Shown here piece after piece: positions 28,779 to 39,032 of a stretch of DNA of 64,000 nt. Location: positions 1-64,000 of the forward strand of contig NZ_SSMQ01000037.1 of assembly GCF_005144585.1 (NCBI RefSeq), in the 5' to 3' direction. The notes below the pieces were generated by a model. That model worked only from the letters and a program-made list of their open reading frames with translations. It was not told the DNA's origin and made no database searches. The position numbers and the translations under genes were made by a program. The stretch comes from Polyangium fumosum. Its GTDB lineage: Bacteria > Myxococcota_A > Polyangia > Polyangiales > Polyangiaceae. Within the stretch, counting starts at the first letter, position 1, and every line of letters starts with the position of its first letter.

Positions 28779-28832
28779 GAGGGCGCGGCTCGTCTTTCGC
28801 GGACGAGCCAAACTCCGAGAACGAAACGGACG

Positions 28833-29735
28833 ATGGTGGAAGCACGGACAGAGACAGAACGAGCGACGCCGCAGGCGGACCGAGAAGGTTCGTCGCGGGT
28901 GCGCACGTGTGTCGGCTGCGGAGAGCGGGTGGAAATCCCGCGCTCCGGGGCGGCGCTGTCCGTGCTCGTCCGTCTCGTGCTGGGCCCCGGCGGCGAGGTC
29001 GCGGTGGACGCGGCGGGCGGCGGCTTCGGTCGCGGCGCGCACGTGCACCCGAGGCCGTCCTGCGTCGAGAAGGCGGCGCAGCGGGGGCTCGCGCGGGCAG
29101 CCAAGGGCAAGGTGAGTTTGCTCTGGGACGAAGCGTCCGAGCCGTCGGGCGAGGAGACGGCAGCGTCGGGGACGACGTCGTCGGGCAAGCTCGTCCCGCT
29201 CGATGCGGGCTCGCTTTCCCGGGCGATCATGCGCGCGCTGGATCGGCGGGTGCAAGGGCTCGTGGTCGCGGCGGCCCGGGCGCGCAAGGTCGCGCTCGGG
29301 GCGGACGCGGTGACGGGCGCCGACGGGCGGGGCGAGGCGGAGCTCATCGTGGTCGCGACCGACGCGGCCGCGGGATCGGAGCTCTCGGCCGTGCGTCGCG
29401 CGGTCTCCGAGGGGCGCGCGATCGCCTGGGGGACGAAGAAGGTGTTGGCTACGTTGTGCTCTGCCGCTGCGTCGTCGAAGCGCGCGGAAGGGCTCGCTGT
29501 CGTGGCGATCATGGATGATCGGATCGCGGCGGCGCTTCGAGAGGCCGTACAAACGGCCTCCGGGCTCGCCGCGCCACCGTTGGAAGGTGCGGCGGCGAGC
29601 CGCAAGCGCCATGATGCGAGGCGCCCCGGTGGTACCGGGCAGCAGTCCTCGGAAAGGTCCACGCCGAAGGATGCGGGCGGCGGGATCGATGGAGATGGGG
29701 CGCGGTCCGGTCAGGATCGTCGTGCGGACGGGTGA
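28833..29735 (+). CDS. YlxR (DUF448) - L7Ae/YlxQ fusion RNA-binding protein
   Basis: A 300-residue protein joining two small RNA-binding domains that are often separate genes between nusA and infB. Residues 22-95 form the YlxR domain (RTCVGCGERVEIPRSG, GRGAHVHPRPSCVEKA). Residues about 120-245 form an L7Ae/L30e-like domain (ALDRRVQGLVVAAARARKV, GEAELIVVATDAA, IAWGTKKVLATL). The last 50 residues are disordered and charged. It lies 54 bp after nusA and 30 bp before infB. YlxR has been linked to RNase P and translation in other bacteria; the role here is inferred. Confidence 0.9.
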   Translation: MVEARTETERATPQADREGSSRVRTCVGCGERVEIPRSGAALSVLVRLVLGPGGEVAVDAAGGGFGRGAHVHPRPSCVEKAAQRGLARAAKGKVSLLWDEASEPSGEETAASGTTSSGKLVPLDAGSLSRAIMRALDRRVQGLVVAAARARKVALGADAVTGADGRGEAELIVVATDAAAGSELSAVRRAVSEGRAIAWGTKKVLATLCSAAASSKRAEGLAVVAIMDDRIAAALREAVQTASGLAAPPLEGAAASRKRHDARRPGGTGQQSSERSTPKDAGGGIDGDGARSGQDRRADG

Positions 29736-29765
29736 GTCGGGTTTGTCGTTACTGGAGCGAGGTGC

Positions 29766-32700
29766 ATGAGCAAAGTTCGGGTGTACGAGGTCGCTAAACA
29801 GCTAAACATGGATCAGAAGACGCTGGTCGCGCTCTTCCAGTCCATGGGTATCGGCGACGTGCGCAACCACATGAGCGCGGTCGAGAGCGATGTGGTGGAG
29901 CGCGTGAAGCGCCATCTGGAGCGGCAAAAGGCGCCCGAGGTGGTCGAGGAACGGATCCGTCCGACGGTCGTGAAGCGCCGCGCGCGGGGCGCCGAAGGCG
30001 AGACCTCCGGCCCCGAGCCGACGACGACCCCCGCACGTGCCGCCGCTCCTGCCATCCCACCCGCGCGCGCCTCCGCTCCGTCCGCCGCTCCCGCCCCGAC
30101 GAGCCCGACGTCGACGGCCGCAACGCCCGCCGCGCCGAGGACCGCGCAAGCACCGGCGCCGGTCGTCGAGGCCGCGAAGCCTGCTCCCGCGCCCGCTCCC
30201 GAGAAGCCCGCAGCGACGCAGACGGCGCCCGCCCAGCCGGTGGAACGTGAAGCGAAGGAAGCGCGCGAGGTTGCTCCGCCCGCGGCGCCCCCTGCTCCGG
30301 CCCCGGTCGCGGCGGCGGAGCCCCCGAAGCCCGTCGCCGTCGAGAAGGCACCGGAGGCGCCCGCGCCGAAGCCCGTGGAGGCGGCACCCCCGCCGCCGGT
30401 CGAGGCTCCGAAGCCCGCGCCTGCGGTTGCCGCCGAGGCCCCGAAGCCCGCTCCGGCCGAGCCCGCGTCCGCCCCGAAGGCGGCCGAGCTCGCGCCTGCG
30501 CCGAAGGCCGTCGAGGCGCCGAAGGCCGAGGAGCCTGCCAAGCAGGTCGCAGCGCCCGCCGAGGCCCCGAAGGCCCCGCCGGCCGCTCCGGCGACGACGC
30601 CTGCCCCGAAGGCGGCCGAGCCTGCGCCTGCGCCGAAGGCGGCTGCCGAGGCGCCGAAGAAGGCCGAGGAGCCGGCAAAGCCTGCGCCTTCCGAGGCGCC
30701 GAAGCCGGCCGCGGCTCCGCCGTCGCAGCAGCCGCAGCGGACCGCGGGGGGGGCGCCGCAGGGGCCGTCCAAGCCCACGGCGCCGCCTCCGGCCACGACG
30801 CGCTCGCCCGCGCCGGGTCCGGGTCGTACGCCGCCGCCGAGCGCGCCGCCGCCGGCTCGCACGGCGCCCGCGTCGTCGGTGCCGCCGCCGCGCAAGCCTT
30901 CGGACACGCCGTCCTCGGTCCCGCCGCGTCCGTCGTCCCCGCCGAAGACGGGCATCGACGTGTGGCAGGGCCGCCCCGGCGTCCCGATGCCGGCCGCGCA
31001 GCGCACGAGCACGCCGCGTCGTACGACGTACGATCCGCGCGCCCAGGCGCCGCAGCCGGGTCGGCCTGGTATGGGCTTCGGTCCGCAGACGGGTCGTCCG
31101 GGGCAACCGGGCGGACCGCGCAGCGGCGGCCCGCAGCGCCCGGGCATGGGTGGCTTCCGGGGTCGTCCGGGCGGGCCTCCGATCCAGCAGCGGCGCGGCC
31201 CGGCGCAGGTCTCCACGCAGGAGATGGCCTCCCACAAGAAGGTCGTCAAAATCGAGGAGCAGGTCAGCCTGCAGGCGCTCGCCGCGAAGATGAGCGTGAA
31301 GTCGACCGATGTTCTCCTGAAGCTCCTCAGCATGGGGATGACGGGCGTGAACATCAACTCGACGCTCGACGCCGACACCGCGAAGATCGTCGCGAGCGAG
31401 TTCGGCTGGAACGTCGAGGACGTGGCGGTCAGCGAGACCCAGACGCTCGAGGACGCGACGCGCGTCGAGTCCGAGGCGGACATGGACTTCGAACTGCGTC
31501 CGCCGATCGTCACGGTCATGGGTCACGTCGACCATGGCAAGACGTCGCTGCTCGATCGGATCCGCAAGGCCAGCGTGGCCGAGGGCGAGGCGGGCGGCAT
31601 CACGCAGCACATCGGCGCGTACCGCGTCGAGACGCCGCGCGGGACGATCGCGTTCCTCGATACGCCGGGCCACGAGGCGTTCACGGCGATGCGCGCCCGC
31701 GGCGCTTCGCTCACGGACATCGTCGTGCTCGTGGTTGCGGCGGACGACGGCGTCATGCCGCAGACCAAAGAGGCGATCTCGCACGCGCAGGCCGCGAAGG
31801 TGCCGATCATCGTCGCGGTGAACAAGATCGACAAACCGGGCGCGGATCCCGACAAGATCAAGCGCGACCTCGCGAACCTCGGGCTTCAGCCGGAGGAGTG
31901 GGGCGGCCAGACGATGTTCGTGCACGTGTCGGCGAAGACCGGGCAGAACATCGACCAGCTCCTCGAGTCGGTCATCCTGCAGGCCGAGATCCTGGAGCTC
32001 AAGGCCTACGCCAAGCGCCGCGCGAGCGCGACGGTCATCGAGGCGCTGCTCGATCGCGGCCGCGGCCCGGTCGCGCGCGTCATGATCCAGGACGGTACCC
32101 TGCGCACCGGCGACATCATCATCGCCGGCAGCGTGTGGGGCAAAGTCCGCGCGATGACGGACGAGCTCGGTCGGACGGTGGCGCATGCGGGCCCCGCGAC
32201 GCCGGTCGAGGTGCTCGGCTTGAACGAGGTGCCGAGCGCAGGTGATCCGGTGCACGCGGTCAAGGACGCCAAGACGGCGGAGGAGATCGCGGAGACGCGT
32301 CGCAAGAAGGCGTCGAAGTCGCTCATCCCGCAGGACTCGCGCGTCTCGCTGGAGACGCTCACCTCGCGCCTCGCGGAGAGCGATCAGCTCGAGCTGAAGC
32401 TCATCGTGAAGGGCGACGTGCAGGGCTCGGTCGAGGCCATCTGCCATGCGCTCTCCAAGCTCTCGACGCAGAAGGTGAAGGTCACGATCGTCCACGCGGG
32501 CGTCGGTGGCATCACCGAGGGCGACGTGAACCTGGCGGTCGCATCGAAGGCGATCATCGTCGGGTTCAACGTTCGTCCTGCGGGCAAGGCCGCCAGCCAT
32601 GCCGAGACCGAGGGCGTCGAGATCCGGCTCTACAACATCATCTACAACGCGGTCGACGACATCCGGTCCGCGATGGAAGGCCTCTTGCCTGCCACCAAGG

Positions 32701-33002
32701 TCGAGAAGCAGCTCGGCCGGGCGGAGGTTCGTCAGGTCTTCCGCGTGGCGAAGATCGGCACCGTCGCCGGCTGTATGGTGACGAGCGGGCTCGTGAAGCG
32801 GACGGCGGAGGCACGACTCATCCGCGACAACGTCGTCGTGTGGTCGGGCAAGCTCTCGGGCCTGCGTCGCTTCAAGGACGACGCGAAAGAGGTGGCCGAG
32901 GGGTTCGAGTGCGGTATCTCGCTCGAGAACTACCAGGACATCAAGGAGAGCGACGTCATCGAGTGCTTCGAGATCGAAGAGGTCAAGACGAAGCTCACCT
33001 GA
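29766..33002 (+). CDS. infB: Translation initiation factor IF-2
   Basis: A 1078-residue GTPase that places initiator tRNA on the 30S subunit. An IF2_N domain at 4-50 ([19 protein letters not shown]) is followed by about 430 residues of Ala/Pro/Lys/Glu-rich linker and a Gly/Arg/Pro segment. A second IF2_N (about 490-530) precedes the G domain: GHVDHGKT near residue 584, DTPGHEAF and NKID. Domains II, III and IV end the protein. The linker makes it much longer than the usual 740-890 residues. GAGCGAGG precedes the ATG. The rest of the operon continues downstream. Confidence 0.98.
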   Translation: MSKVRVYEVAKQLNMDQKTLVALFQSMGIGDVRNHMSAVESDVVERVKRHLERQKAPEVVEERIRPTVVKRRARGAEGETSGPEPTTTPARAAAPAIPPARASAPSAAPAPTSPTSTAATPAAPRTAQAPAPVVEAAKPAPAPAPEKPAATQTAPAQPVEREAKEAREVAPPAAPPAPAPVAAAEPPKPVAVEKAPEAPAPKPVEAAPPPPVEAPKPAPAVAAEAPKPAPAEPASAPKAAELAPAPKAVEAPKAEEPAKQVAAPAEAPKAPPAAPATTPAPKAAEPAPAPKAAAEAPKKAEEPAKPAPSEAPKPAAAPPSQQPQRTAGGAPQGPSKPTAPPPATTRSPAPGPGRTPPPSAPPPARTAPASSVPPPRKPSDTPSSVPPRPSSPPKTGIDVWQGRPGVPMPAAQRTSTPRRTTYDPRAQAPQPGRPGMGFGPQTGRPGQPGGPRSGGPQRPGMGGFRGRPGGPPIQQRRGPAQVSTQEMASHKKVVKIEEQVSLQALAAKMSVKSTDVLLKLLSMGMTGVNINSTLDADTAKIVASEFGWNVEDVAVSETQTLEDATRVESEADMDFELRPPIVTVMGHVDHGKTSLLDRIRKASVAEGEAGGITQHIGAYRVETPRGTIAFLDTPGHEAFTAMRARGASLTDIVVLVVAADDGVMPQTKEAISHAQAAKVPIIVAVNKIDKPGADPDKIKRDLANLGLQPEEWGGQTMFVHVSAKTGQNIDQLLESVILQAEILELKAYAKRRASATVIEALLDRGRGPVARVMIQDGTLRTGDIIIAGSVWGKVRAMTDELGRTVAHAGPATPVEVLGLNEVPSAGDPVHAVKDAKTAEEIAETRRKKASKSLIPQDSRVSLETLTSRLAESDQLELKLIVKGDVQGSVEAICHALSKLSTQKVKVTIVHAGVGGITEGDVNLAVASKAIIVGFNVRPAGKAASHAETEGVEIRLYNIIYNAVDDIRSAMEGLLPATKVEKQLGRAEVRQVFRVAKIGTVAGCMVTSGLVKRTAEARLIRDNVVVWSGKLSGLRRFKDDAKEVAEGFECGISLENYQDIKESDVIECFEIEEVKTKLT

Positions 33003-33046
33003 GCTTCGGGAGCGACTGCGGACCCGGGTAACGCCGGCGAACGACG

Positions 33047-33418
33047 ATGTTTGTTGGTGTGTTGAGGCTGAGGTTGGATGTACCCGGGGCGCGGTCGCTC
33101 AAGGACAAACGGAGCGTCGTCCGCTCGTTCAAGGAGCGGGTGCAAGGGCGGTTGAAGGTGGCGGTCGCGGAGGTCGGGGTCCTCGACGATCCGCGGCACG
33201 CCACCCTCGGGGTCGCGGTCGTGTCGAACTCGCACACGGTCTGTGATCAGATGATCTCGAGCGTGGTGAGCATGGCTTCTACGCTGCCGGATGCGTTGCT
33301 CGCCGATCGGGCGAGCGAGATCGTGAGCTTCGGCGAAGGCGGTCGAGGGGTCGTGGGCGGGATCGAGCAGATGCTCGGGGAGCTCGACGACGACGACGAC
33401 GAGGGGAATTCCGCGTGA
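33047..33418 (+). CDS. DUF503 (YlxP-like) protein
   Basis: A 123-residue protein with the family signature VGVLRLRLDVPGARSLKDKR and SVVRSFKERVQGRLKVAVAEV near the N-terminus. DUF503 genes regularly lie between infB and rbfA; their biochemical role is unknown, though a link to ribosome assembly is suspected from context. The C-terminus ends in an acidic DDDDDEG run. The TGA stop overlaps the GTG of rbfA. Confidence 0.9.
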   Translation: MFVGVLRLRLDVPGARSLKDKRSVVRSFKERVQGRLKVAVAEVGVLDDPRHATLGVAVVSNSHTVCDQMISSVVSMASTLPDALLADRASEIVSFGEGGRGVVGGIEQMLGELDDDDDEGNSA

Positions 33419-33795
33419 GTGGACAGGGATTGCGGTCGGCTCGGGTGGCAGCGCGGGTCCGCGAGGAGCTCGCGGCGCTCTTGCGGGACATGGCGGATCC
33501 GCGCCTTCACGGAGTGCTCATCTCGCGCGTGGAGATGACCGACGATCTGCAGGCGGCGCGGATCTTCGTGCGGCACGAGCTCGGCGCATCTCCGGGCGAA
33601 CCGGAGCGCCGGTCGATGCTGAAGGGGCTCGAGGCGGCCGGGGGACGGCTCCGGCGTGACGTCGGCAAGGCGGTCCAGCTTCGCCGGGCGCCGGAGCTCA
33701 AGTTCATCTACGACACGGGCCAGGACAGCGCGTATCGCGTCGAGGAGATCCTGCACGAGATCCGGATGGACGACGAGCGGCGGCAGAAGGGCTGA
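33415..33795 (+). CDS. rbfA: 30S ribosome-binding factor A
   Basis: A 126-residue KH-fold factor for 30S maturation that acts on 16S rRNA. Recognisable parts are ARVREELAALLRDMADPRL, VLISRVEMTDDLQAARIFV and the C-terminal LRRAPELKFIYDTGQDSAYR. GTG 33415 overlaps the stop of the DUF503 gene (GTGA), so translation is coupled. It is the last gene of the information-processing operon; the kinase begins 62 bp further. Confidence 0.95.
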   Translation: MSGQGLRSARVAARVREELAALLRDMADPRLHGVLISRVEMTDDLQAARIFVRHELGASPGEPERRSMLKGLEAAGGRLRRDVGKAVQLRRAPELKFIYDTGQDSAYRVEEILHEIRMDDERRQKG

Positions 33796-33857
33796 CAAGG
33801 CGCCGTGGCCCGACGAATGAAGCTCACCGCATCGGATGCCGTGGTATTCTCCGCGCC

Positions 33858-35417
33858 GTGAGCCTTTCGGCCGGCGCGATCGTCGGTACCAACGTACGTC
33901 TGCTTCGCCCGCTCAAGCGTGGCGGTATGGGCAGCGTGTGGCTCGCAGAGCACCTGACGCTGCGCACGCAGGTCGCCGTGAAGTTCATGTCCGAGCGCCT
34001 CGCGCAGGACCAGGAGTACGTGGCTCGCTTCACCCGCGAGGCCATGGCGAGCGCGCAGATCAAGAGCCCGAACGTCGTTCAGGTCTTCGATCACGGCATC
34101 TCGTCCGACGGCACGCCGTACATCGTGATGGAGCTGCTCGAAGGCGAGGACCTTCGCATGCGGCTCTCGAAGATCGGCACGATCGGCCTCGACGAGGCGG
34201 CCACGATCGTCGTGCACGTGGCGCGCGCTCTCTCGAAGGCGCACGGGCTCGGCATCGTTCATCGGGACATGAAGCCCGACAACGTCTTCCTGTGTGATCA
34301 GGACGGCGAGCTCTTCGTGAAGGTGCTCGACTTCGGGATCGCCAAGCACGCGACGCCCGAGAGCGAAGGCCTCGACGGCATGACGGGGACGGGCGCGATG
34401 GTGGGCACGCCGCACTACATGAGCCCCGAGCAGATCCTGAGCGCGCGGCGCGTGGATCATCGGGCGGATCTGTGGTCGGTGGGCGTTGTCTTGTACCGCG
34501 CGCTCACGGGGCAGGTGCCTTTCCAGGGCGAGACGCTCGGCGCCGTGTGCATCGCGATCGAGCGCGGGAGCTTCATGCCGCCGAGCCAGCGGCGGCCTGG
34601 GCTCATGCAGACGCTCGATGCCTGGTTCTTGCGGGCGCTCGCGCGGGATCCGGCGCAGCGGTACCAGTCGGCCAAGGAGCTCGCGGATGCGTTCCTGTCG
34701 GCGCTCGCGGCGGGTGGGTACGCGCCGCCAGCGTCGCCGTTCCGGATGGAGACGAGCGCGGCGCCACGCTCCGCGCCGACGGCGCAGCCGCCGGGCAGCA
34801 TGACGCCGCTGCCGGGGAGCGGCGCTTCTTCCTCGGCCGCTGCGTGGGTCTCGGGCGCGACGCCGCCGCCGATGATGGGCACCGGTCCTTCGGTCGCCAC
34901 GCCTCCGCCGGGGCAGCTCGCGGAGTCGGCGTTGCCCACGGGCTCAGGGCGGTATCCCTCGGCGAACGAGCCGCCGTGGGCCGCGAGCGGCGCTGCAGCC
35001 GCGCCGCCGCCGCTGCAGACGTTCCACGGCTCCTCGGTCACGCATGCCGAGTGGAAGAGCTCGTCGCGGCGACGCGCGCTCGTCACGGTCGTGTCGGGCG
35101 CGCTCGGGGTCGTCGTGCTCATCCTGATCGTGATCGTCGTGCTCACGAAGGGGGACGGAGGCGAAGGGGAGAACGCGTCTGCGCTCCCGACCGAGGGGAC
35201 GACGAAGGCGGCCGCGCAAGCCGCGCCTCCAGCGCCCACGCCGGAGCCCGTCGCGACGCCTGCTGCCACGCCTGCTGCGACGCTTGCTGCGACACCGACG
35301 GAGACCGCCGCGCCGCCGCAGGCCGCGTCGGCGAAGGCGTCTGCGGCGCCCGTCAAGCCTGCCTCGACGTCGACCTCCACCTCCACGGGGAAAACGAAAC
35401 GTGATCGTGGGTTCTGA
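33858..35417 (+). CDS. Hanks-type Ser/Thr protein kinase, membrane-anchored
   Basis: A 519-residue kinase: KRGGMGSVWLAEH, VAVKF (Lys42), IVHRDMKPDN (134-142), LDFGIAKHA and HYMSPEQIL are intact, so it should be active. A Pro/Ser/Gly-rich linker (about 285-395) leads to one membrane helix (ALVTVVSGALGVVVLILIVI, about 402-424) and a short Ala/Thr/Pro-rich outer tail. GTG 33858 starts the protein. The next gene overlaps its end by 17 bp in another frame, so the pair is probably a unit. Confidence 0.93.
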   Translation: MSLSAGAIVGTNVRLLRPLKRGGMGSVWLAEHLTLRTQVAVKFMSERLAQDQEYVARFTREAMASAQIKSPNVVQVFDHGISSDGTPYIVMELLEGEDLRMRLSKIGTIGLDEAATIVVHVARALSKAHGLGIVHRDMKPDNVFLCDQDGELFVKVLDFGIAKHATPESEGLDGMTGTGAMVGTPHYMSPEQILSARRVDHRADLWSVGVVLYRALTGQVPFQGETLGAVCIAIERGSFMPPSQRRPGLMQTLDAWFLRALARDPAQRYQSAKELADAFLSALAAGGYAPPASPFRMETSAAPRSAPTAQPPGSMTPLPGSGASSSAAAWVSGATPPPMMGTGPSVATPPPGQLAESALPTGSGRYPSANEPPWAASGAAAAPPPLQTFHGSSVTHAEWKSSSRRRALVTVVSGALGVVVLILIVIVVLTKGDGGEGENASALPTEGTTKAAAQAAPPAPTPEPVATPAATPAATLAATPTETAAPPQAASAKASAAPVKPASTSTSTSTGKTKRDRGF

Positions 35418-36408
35418 AAGGGCACGAGGGCGAGCGCGGAGGACGCTCGTCGCGTGGCTCCTCGGTGTCACGACGATCGTGGCGGCAGACGCCGTCGCGT
35501 ATGCGCAATCGAAGACCGAGCGCGACATGGCGCGCGCGCTCATGGACGAGGGCGACGCCAAGGTCGAGAAGAAGGACTTCGCCGGCGCGCTGCGCGCTTA
35601 TCGCGCCGCGCACGCGATCATGGGTGTGCCTTCGACCGGCATCGAGGTCGCGCGCACCGAGGAGAAGCTCGGGCACCTCGTCGAAGCGCACAAGGCCGCG
35701 CTCGAGGTCGCGAACATGCCCGTGAAGCCCGGCGAACCGAAGCCGTTCACCGATGCGCGCGAGGCCGCGAAGCAGCTCGCGGCGCAGATCGAGTCGCGCA
35801 TCCCGAGGCTCACCGTTGTCGTGCGAGGCGTGCCCGAGAGCGCGCCCGTCGAGGTGAAGATCGACGGCGCGCTCCTGCCGAGTGAGGCCGCGCGCGCGGC
35901 GCAGCCTGTGAACCCTGGCAAGCACGAGGTCTCGGCGGCGGCGACGGGGCTGCCGCCCGTGTCGAAGGAGATCGAGATCGCGGAGGCGCAGCGGCTCCAG
36001 GTCACGCTCGCGCTCGGCGACGCGGCGGCCTCGGACGATGGCAGCGGCAACGCGGGCCGGCGCCTCTCGCCGCTCGTGTACGTGGGCTTCGGCGTCGGCG
36101 GCGCGGGGCTCATCGCGGGGGCGGTGACCGGTGGCCTCTCGCTCTCGCGCGCAGGCACCGTGAAGGAGCTCTGCCCCGCGGGCACGTGCCCGACGCAGGC
36201 CGCGCTCGACGAAGCTACGCCCGTGAACGATTCCGCGAAGACGCTGGCCAACGTCTCCAACGTCGCGTTCGCGCTCGCCGTCGTCGGCGTGGGGGTCGGC
36301 GTGGCGGGGATCTTTCTTTCGGGCGGCGAGCCCAAGAAGAGCCCGGAGGCCACCTCGGTGCGCCTTCAGATCGGGCCCACCGGGATCGGGCTCGTCGGCC
36401 GGTTCTGA
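35401..36408 (+). CDS. TPR/PEGA-like exported protein paired with kinase
   Basis: A 335-residue protein with an N-terminal signal peptide (TLVAWLLGVTTIVAADAVAYA). Helical repeats follow (about 35-115; MDEGDAKVEKKDFAGALRAY), then a PEGA-like beta domain (PRLTVVVRGVPESAPVEVKI). Two membrane helices follow (about 225-245 and 290-312). This layout is common beside kinases in Polyangiales, where it probably senses or scaffolds at the envelope; this is inference. The start is GTG 35401 or 35407, both within the end of the kinase gene, which implies coupled translation. It is convergent with the kinase at 36418. Confidence 0.7.
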   Translation: MIVGSERARGRARRTLVAWLLGVTTIVAADAVAYAQSKTERDMARALMDEGDAKVEKKDFAGALRAYRAAHAIMGVPSTGIEVARTEEKLGHLVEAHKAALEVANMPVKPGEPKPFTDAREAAKQLAAQIESRIPRLTVVVRGVPESAPVEVKIDGALLPSEAARAAQPVNPGKHEVSAAATGLPPVSKEIEIAEAQRLQVTLALGDAAASDDGSGNAGRRLSPLVYVGFGVGGAGLIAGAVTGGLSLSRAGTVKELCPAGTCPTQAALDEATPVNDSAKTLANVSNVAFALAVVGVGVGVAGIFLSGGEPKKSPEATSVRLQIGPTGIGLVGRF

Positions 36409-36417
36409 GCGTCGCGT

Positions 36418-38556
36418 TCAGCGGAAACGAAGCGCGAGCAGCACGCCGGCGACGGCGACGGTGACGAGAGCGACGATCGCAAGAATTGCCATCTGTCGCT
36501 TGCCGCTCTCGACCTCGACGGGCTTGTTCTGCGTCGTCGTCGCCGCGGCACGGGCCGCGCCGCTCGTCGAGCTTGCAGCCGGGCGCCTCCGCCAGGGCAC
36601 GGGCGCGCGCAGCGGGCGCACGCCGCCGGGGGCGGGCGGAGGCACCGAGATGCGCTCCTCGGGCAGCGGCGCAGGCGGGTGCAGCGGCGCGGCGGCGGGC
36701 AAGTTGCTTCGTCGCTCGGGTCGCTCGGGTCGCTCGGGCACGGCGACGGGCTCGGCGGCGCGCGGCGGGACGTTCGAGGTGGGCTCCGGGCGAGCGGGCA
36801 GGGCGGAGATGCGGTCGGGGCGCGTCGGCAAGGCCGAGGTGCGATCCGTGCGGCCGGGCAAGACAGAGATGCGACCTTCACGCCCGGGGACGATCGAAGG
36901 TCGATCGGGGTTTCGCCCGGGCAGGGCGGAGATCCGATCGGCGCGCCCGGTGCCACCACCGGACGAAGTCGGCCGCTCGGAGCCCGTGCGCGTCGGGGCA
37001 GATGGGTGCTCCGAGGGGACACGGTTCGCGGGGGGATGCTCGGACGGGATGCGCGCGGCAGCGGGCTCTTCGGCGCGTGGGCCCGAGGGGAACGTCGCGT
37101 CGAGGATCGGATCCGGCGGCAGCGCGGACGTGTCGCTCGGTGGCTTCGGCGCGCGCATCGCCGAGGTCAACGTCGCGTCGAGGATCGGATCCGGCGGGAA
37201 CGAGGCTACCTCTTGGGACTTCGCGGGCTGCGAGGTGGCCGTGTCGCTCCGCGGCTGCGTCGACGGCTCGGAGAAGGGCTGCGGAATGTTCTCCAGCGTC
37301 TTCGGCGGCTCGCTGATGGTCGTAGGCAGCTTGGCGTCCCACGCGGGTGCAGGCGCAGGCGCGATCGCAGGTGCTGCTTCGGGCAGCGGCAGCGGCGCGC
37401 GTTGCGCGCGCATGAACGGCATCGGCCGCACCAGGCGACGCGTCGGCGTGTCGGGCGCCTCGTCGTCGTCGTCCGGCATCGCCTTCGGCAGCGCGCTCTT
37501 CGGAAACGTGTCCACGCGCATCGTCGCCGGCTCGTCGTCCACAGCCGGCTGCGCCGCCTTCTGCATCCTCGGCACGGTCGGCATCACGTCCGTCACGTCC
37601 CAGCGCGGGCGGATGTTGCTCGCGGACAGGCCGTCTGCGACGCGCTCGAGCTCTGCGGCGAACGTCCGCGCGGTGGCGAAGCGCTCGGCGGGCTCCTTCG
37701 CGAGCGCCTTCATCACGATCGCATCGAGCCCGGCCGGCAGCGCTTGCGTCGCGAATCGCGATGGCGGCTCCGGCACCTGGAACGCGTGCGCGCGCGTCAA
37801 CTCGAGCAGCGTCGTGATGTGATCGAAGGGCCCGCGCCCTGCGAGCAGCGTGTAGAGCACCATGCCCACGGCGTAGAGATCCGCGCGCCCGTCGACGGGT
37901 CGACCGCGCGCTTGTTCGGGCGAGAAGAAGCGCGGCGTGCCCATCGCGACGCCTTCGGCCGTGGGGAACGCGAGCGGCAGGGGCGTGTTGTCCCCCATCA
38001 CGTTGATCACCTTGGCGACGCCGAAATCGAGCACCTTCACCAGGCGGCGCCCTCCGTCGGGCGCGTCGCACAGGAACAGGTTGTCGAGCTTCACGTCGCG
38101 ATGCACGACGCCCGCGTCGTGCGCGGCGGCGAGGCCGGCGAGCGCCTGGCGCGTGACGTCGATCGCCTCGGCCACGGGAAAAAACAGCCGGTGCTCGAGC
38201 TCCTCGCGCAGGTCTCGCCCGTGGAGACGCTCCATCACGAGGAACGTCCGTCCTTCGGCCGTCTGCCCGAAGTCGGTCACCTGCACCAGGTTCGGGTGCG
38301 TGATCTTCGCGAGCGCTTGGGCCTCGATCCGCATCCGGTCCACGAAATCGGGGCGGCTCGCGTGGCGCTCTTGCAGGAGCTTCACGACCACGCGTTTGCC
38401 GAGCGCGACGTGCTCGGCCTCCACCACGTCGCCCATGCCTCCGCGGCCGAGCGGCGCGAGGAAGCGGTACGGCGTCCCGTCGAGCAGCGTGGGTTTGTAG
38501 CCCTGGGGAGCGGCCGAAGGATCCGACGGGCCGATGGGGTTCTGGGCCGAGGTCAC
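36418..38556 (-). CDS. Hanks-type Ser/Thr protein kinase with long repeat-bearing linker
   Basis: About 712 residues. Kinase motifs are complete: GRGGMGDVVEAEH, VVVKLL (Lys59), VVHRDVKLDN, LDFGVAK and FFSPEQA. A very long linker (about 290-680) holds a duplicated PPDPILDAT segment and several degenerate DRISALPGR-type units. A single C-terminal membrane helix (MAILAIVALVTVAVAGVLLA) ends four residues before the stop, so the kinase is cytoplasmic and tail-anchored. The GTG at 38556 is the best of weak start candidates because no good ribosome-binding site is seen. The DUF3592 gene lies 74 bp upstream on the same strand. Confidence 0.92.
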   Translation of the reverse strand: MTSAQNPIGPSDPSAAPQGYKPTLLDGTPYRFLAPLGRGGMGDVVEAEHVALGKRVVVKLLQERHASRPDFVDRMRIEAQALAKITHPNLVQVTDFGQTAEGRTFLVMERLHGRDLREELEHRLFFPVAEAIDVTRQALAGLAAAHDAGVVHRDVKLDNLFLCDAPDGGRRLVKVLDFGVAKVINVMGDNTPLPLAFPTAEGVAMGTPRFFSPEQARGRPVDGRADLYAVGMVLYTLLAGRGPFDHITTLLELTRAHAFQVPEPPSRFATQALPAGLDAIVMKALAKEPAERFATARTFAAELERVADGLSASNIRPRWDVTDVMPTVPRMQKAAQPAVDDEPATMRVDTFPKSALPKAMPDDDDEAPDTPTRRLVRPMPFMRAQRAPLPLPEAAPAIAPAPAPAWDAKLPTTISEPPKTLENIPQPFSEPSTQPRSDTATSQPAKSQEVASFPPDPILDATLTSAMRAPKPPSDTSALPPDPILDATFPSGPRAEEPAAARIPSEHPPANRVPSEHPSAPTRTGSERPTSSGGGTGRADRISALPGRNPDRPSIVPGREGRISVLPGRTDRTSALPTRPDRISALPARPEPTSNVPPRAAEPVAVPERPERPERRSNLPAAAPLHPPAPLPEERISVPPPAPGGVRPLRAPVPWRRRPAASSTSGAARAAATTTQNKPVEVESGKRQMAILAIVALVTVAVAGVLLALRFR
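37091..37197 (-). repeat. 29-bp direct repeat in the kinase linker
   Basis: The same 29 bases occur at 37091-37119 and 37169-37197 and encode the duplicated PPDPILDAT segment in the kinase linker. The 78-bp period is in frame, consistent with a recent tandem duplication. Confidence 0.8.
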
Positions 38557-38630
38557 GGTCTCGGGGGATACTACTTCGTTCTTGTCCGCGCGGGTGGGGA
38601 GAGTCCGTGCTTGTTTTCTGATGGGGACGT

Positions 38631-39023
38631 CTAGGTCACGAGCGCCTGGACGAGCGCGGCGACGCCGAGCAGCGCGGCGAACGCGAGCCACACGAGCCCC
38701 GGTCCCCAGATCTGCGCGGACGCGTTTCGCCGCGCGCGCTGAGGATCACGCGGGTCGTAGAGCACGGGCACCTCCGCGCCGATGCGCGCTTCGTCGCCGG
38801 CTTTTTGCGTCCGCTCGACGACCTCGATGTCGAGCCCGTCCTCCGTCCGAAAGCGAAGCTTCAGCGATGGATCGTCGTCGTCCGGCTCGGGGGATGTGTT
38901 CGCGACGACGCGCGCCGTCGCGATCTTGCCCACGCGCACGAGCCGAGCGGCGCGCACGATCTCGACGAGAGCTGCGAGCGCGGAGATCCCTGCGGCGAGG
39001 GAGATGCCGACGGGCGAGAACAC
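38631..39023 (-). CDS. DUF3592-type membrane protein
   Basis: A 130-residue protein with two membrane helices (about 8-28 and 108-128) enclosing a beta-rich domain. The domain carries RVGKIATARVVANTSPEPDD and PVLYDPRDPQRARRNA, the typical VxYxPxxPxxA signature of DUF3592. Function unknown. It lies 9 bp downstream of the oxidoreductase gene on the same strand. Confidence 0.8.
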   Translation of the reverse strand: MFSPVGISLAAGISALAALVEIVRAARLVRVGKIATARVVANTSPEPDDDDPSLKLRFRTEDGLDIEVVERTQKAGDEARIGAEVPVLYDPRDPQRARRNASAQIWGPGLVWLAFAALLGVAALVQALVT

Positions 39024-39032
39024 GACGCGAGT

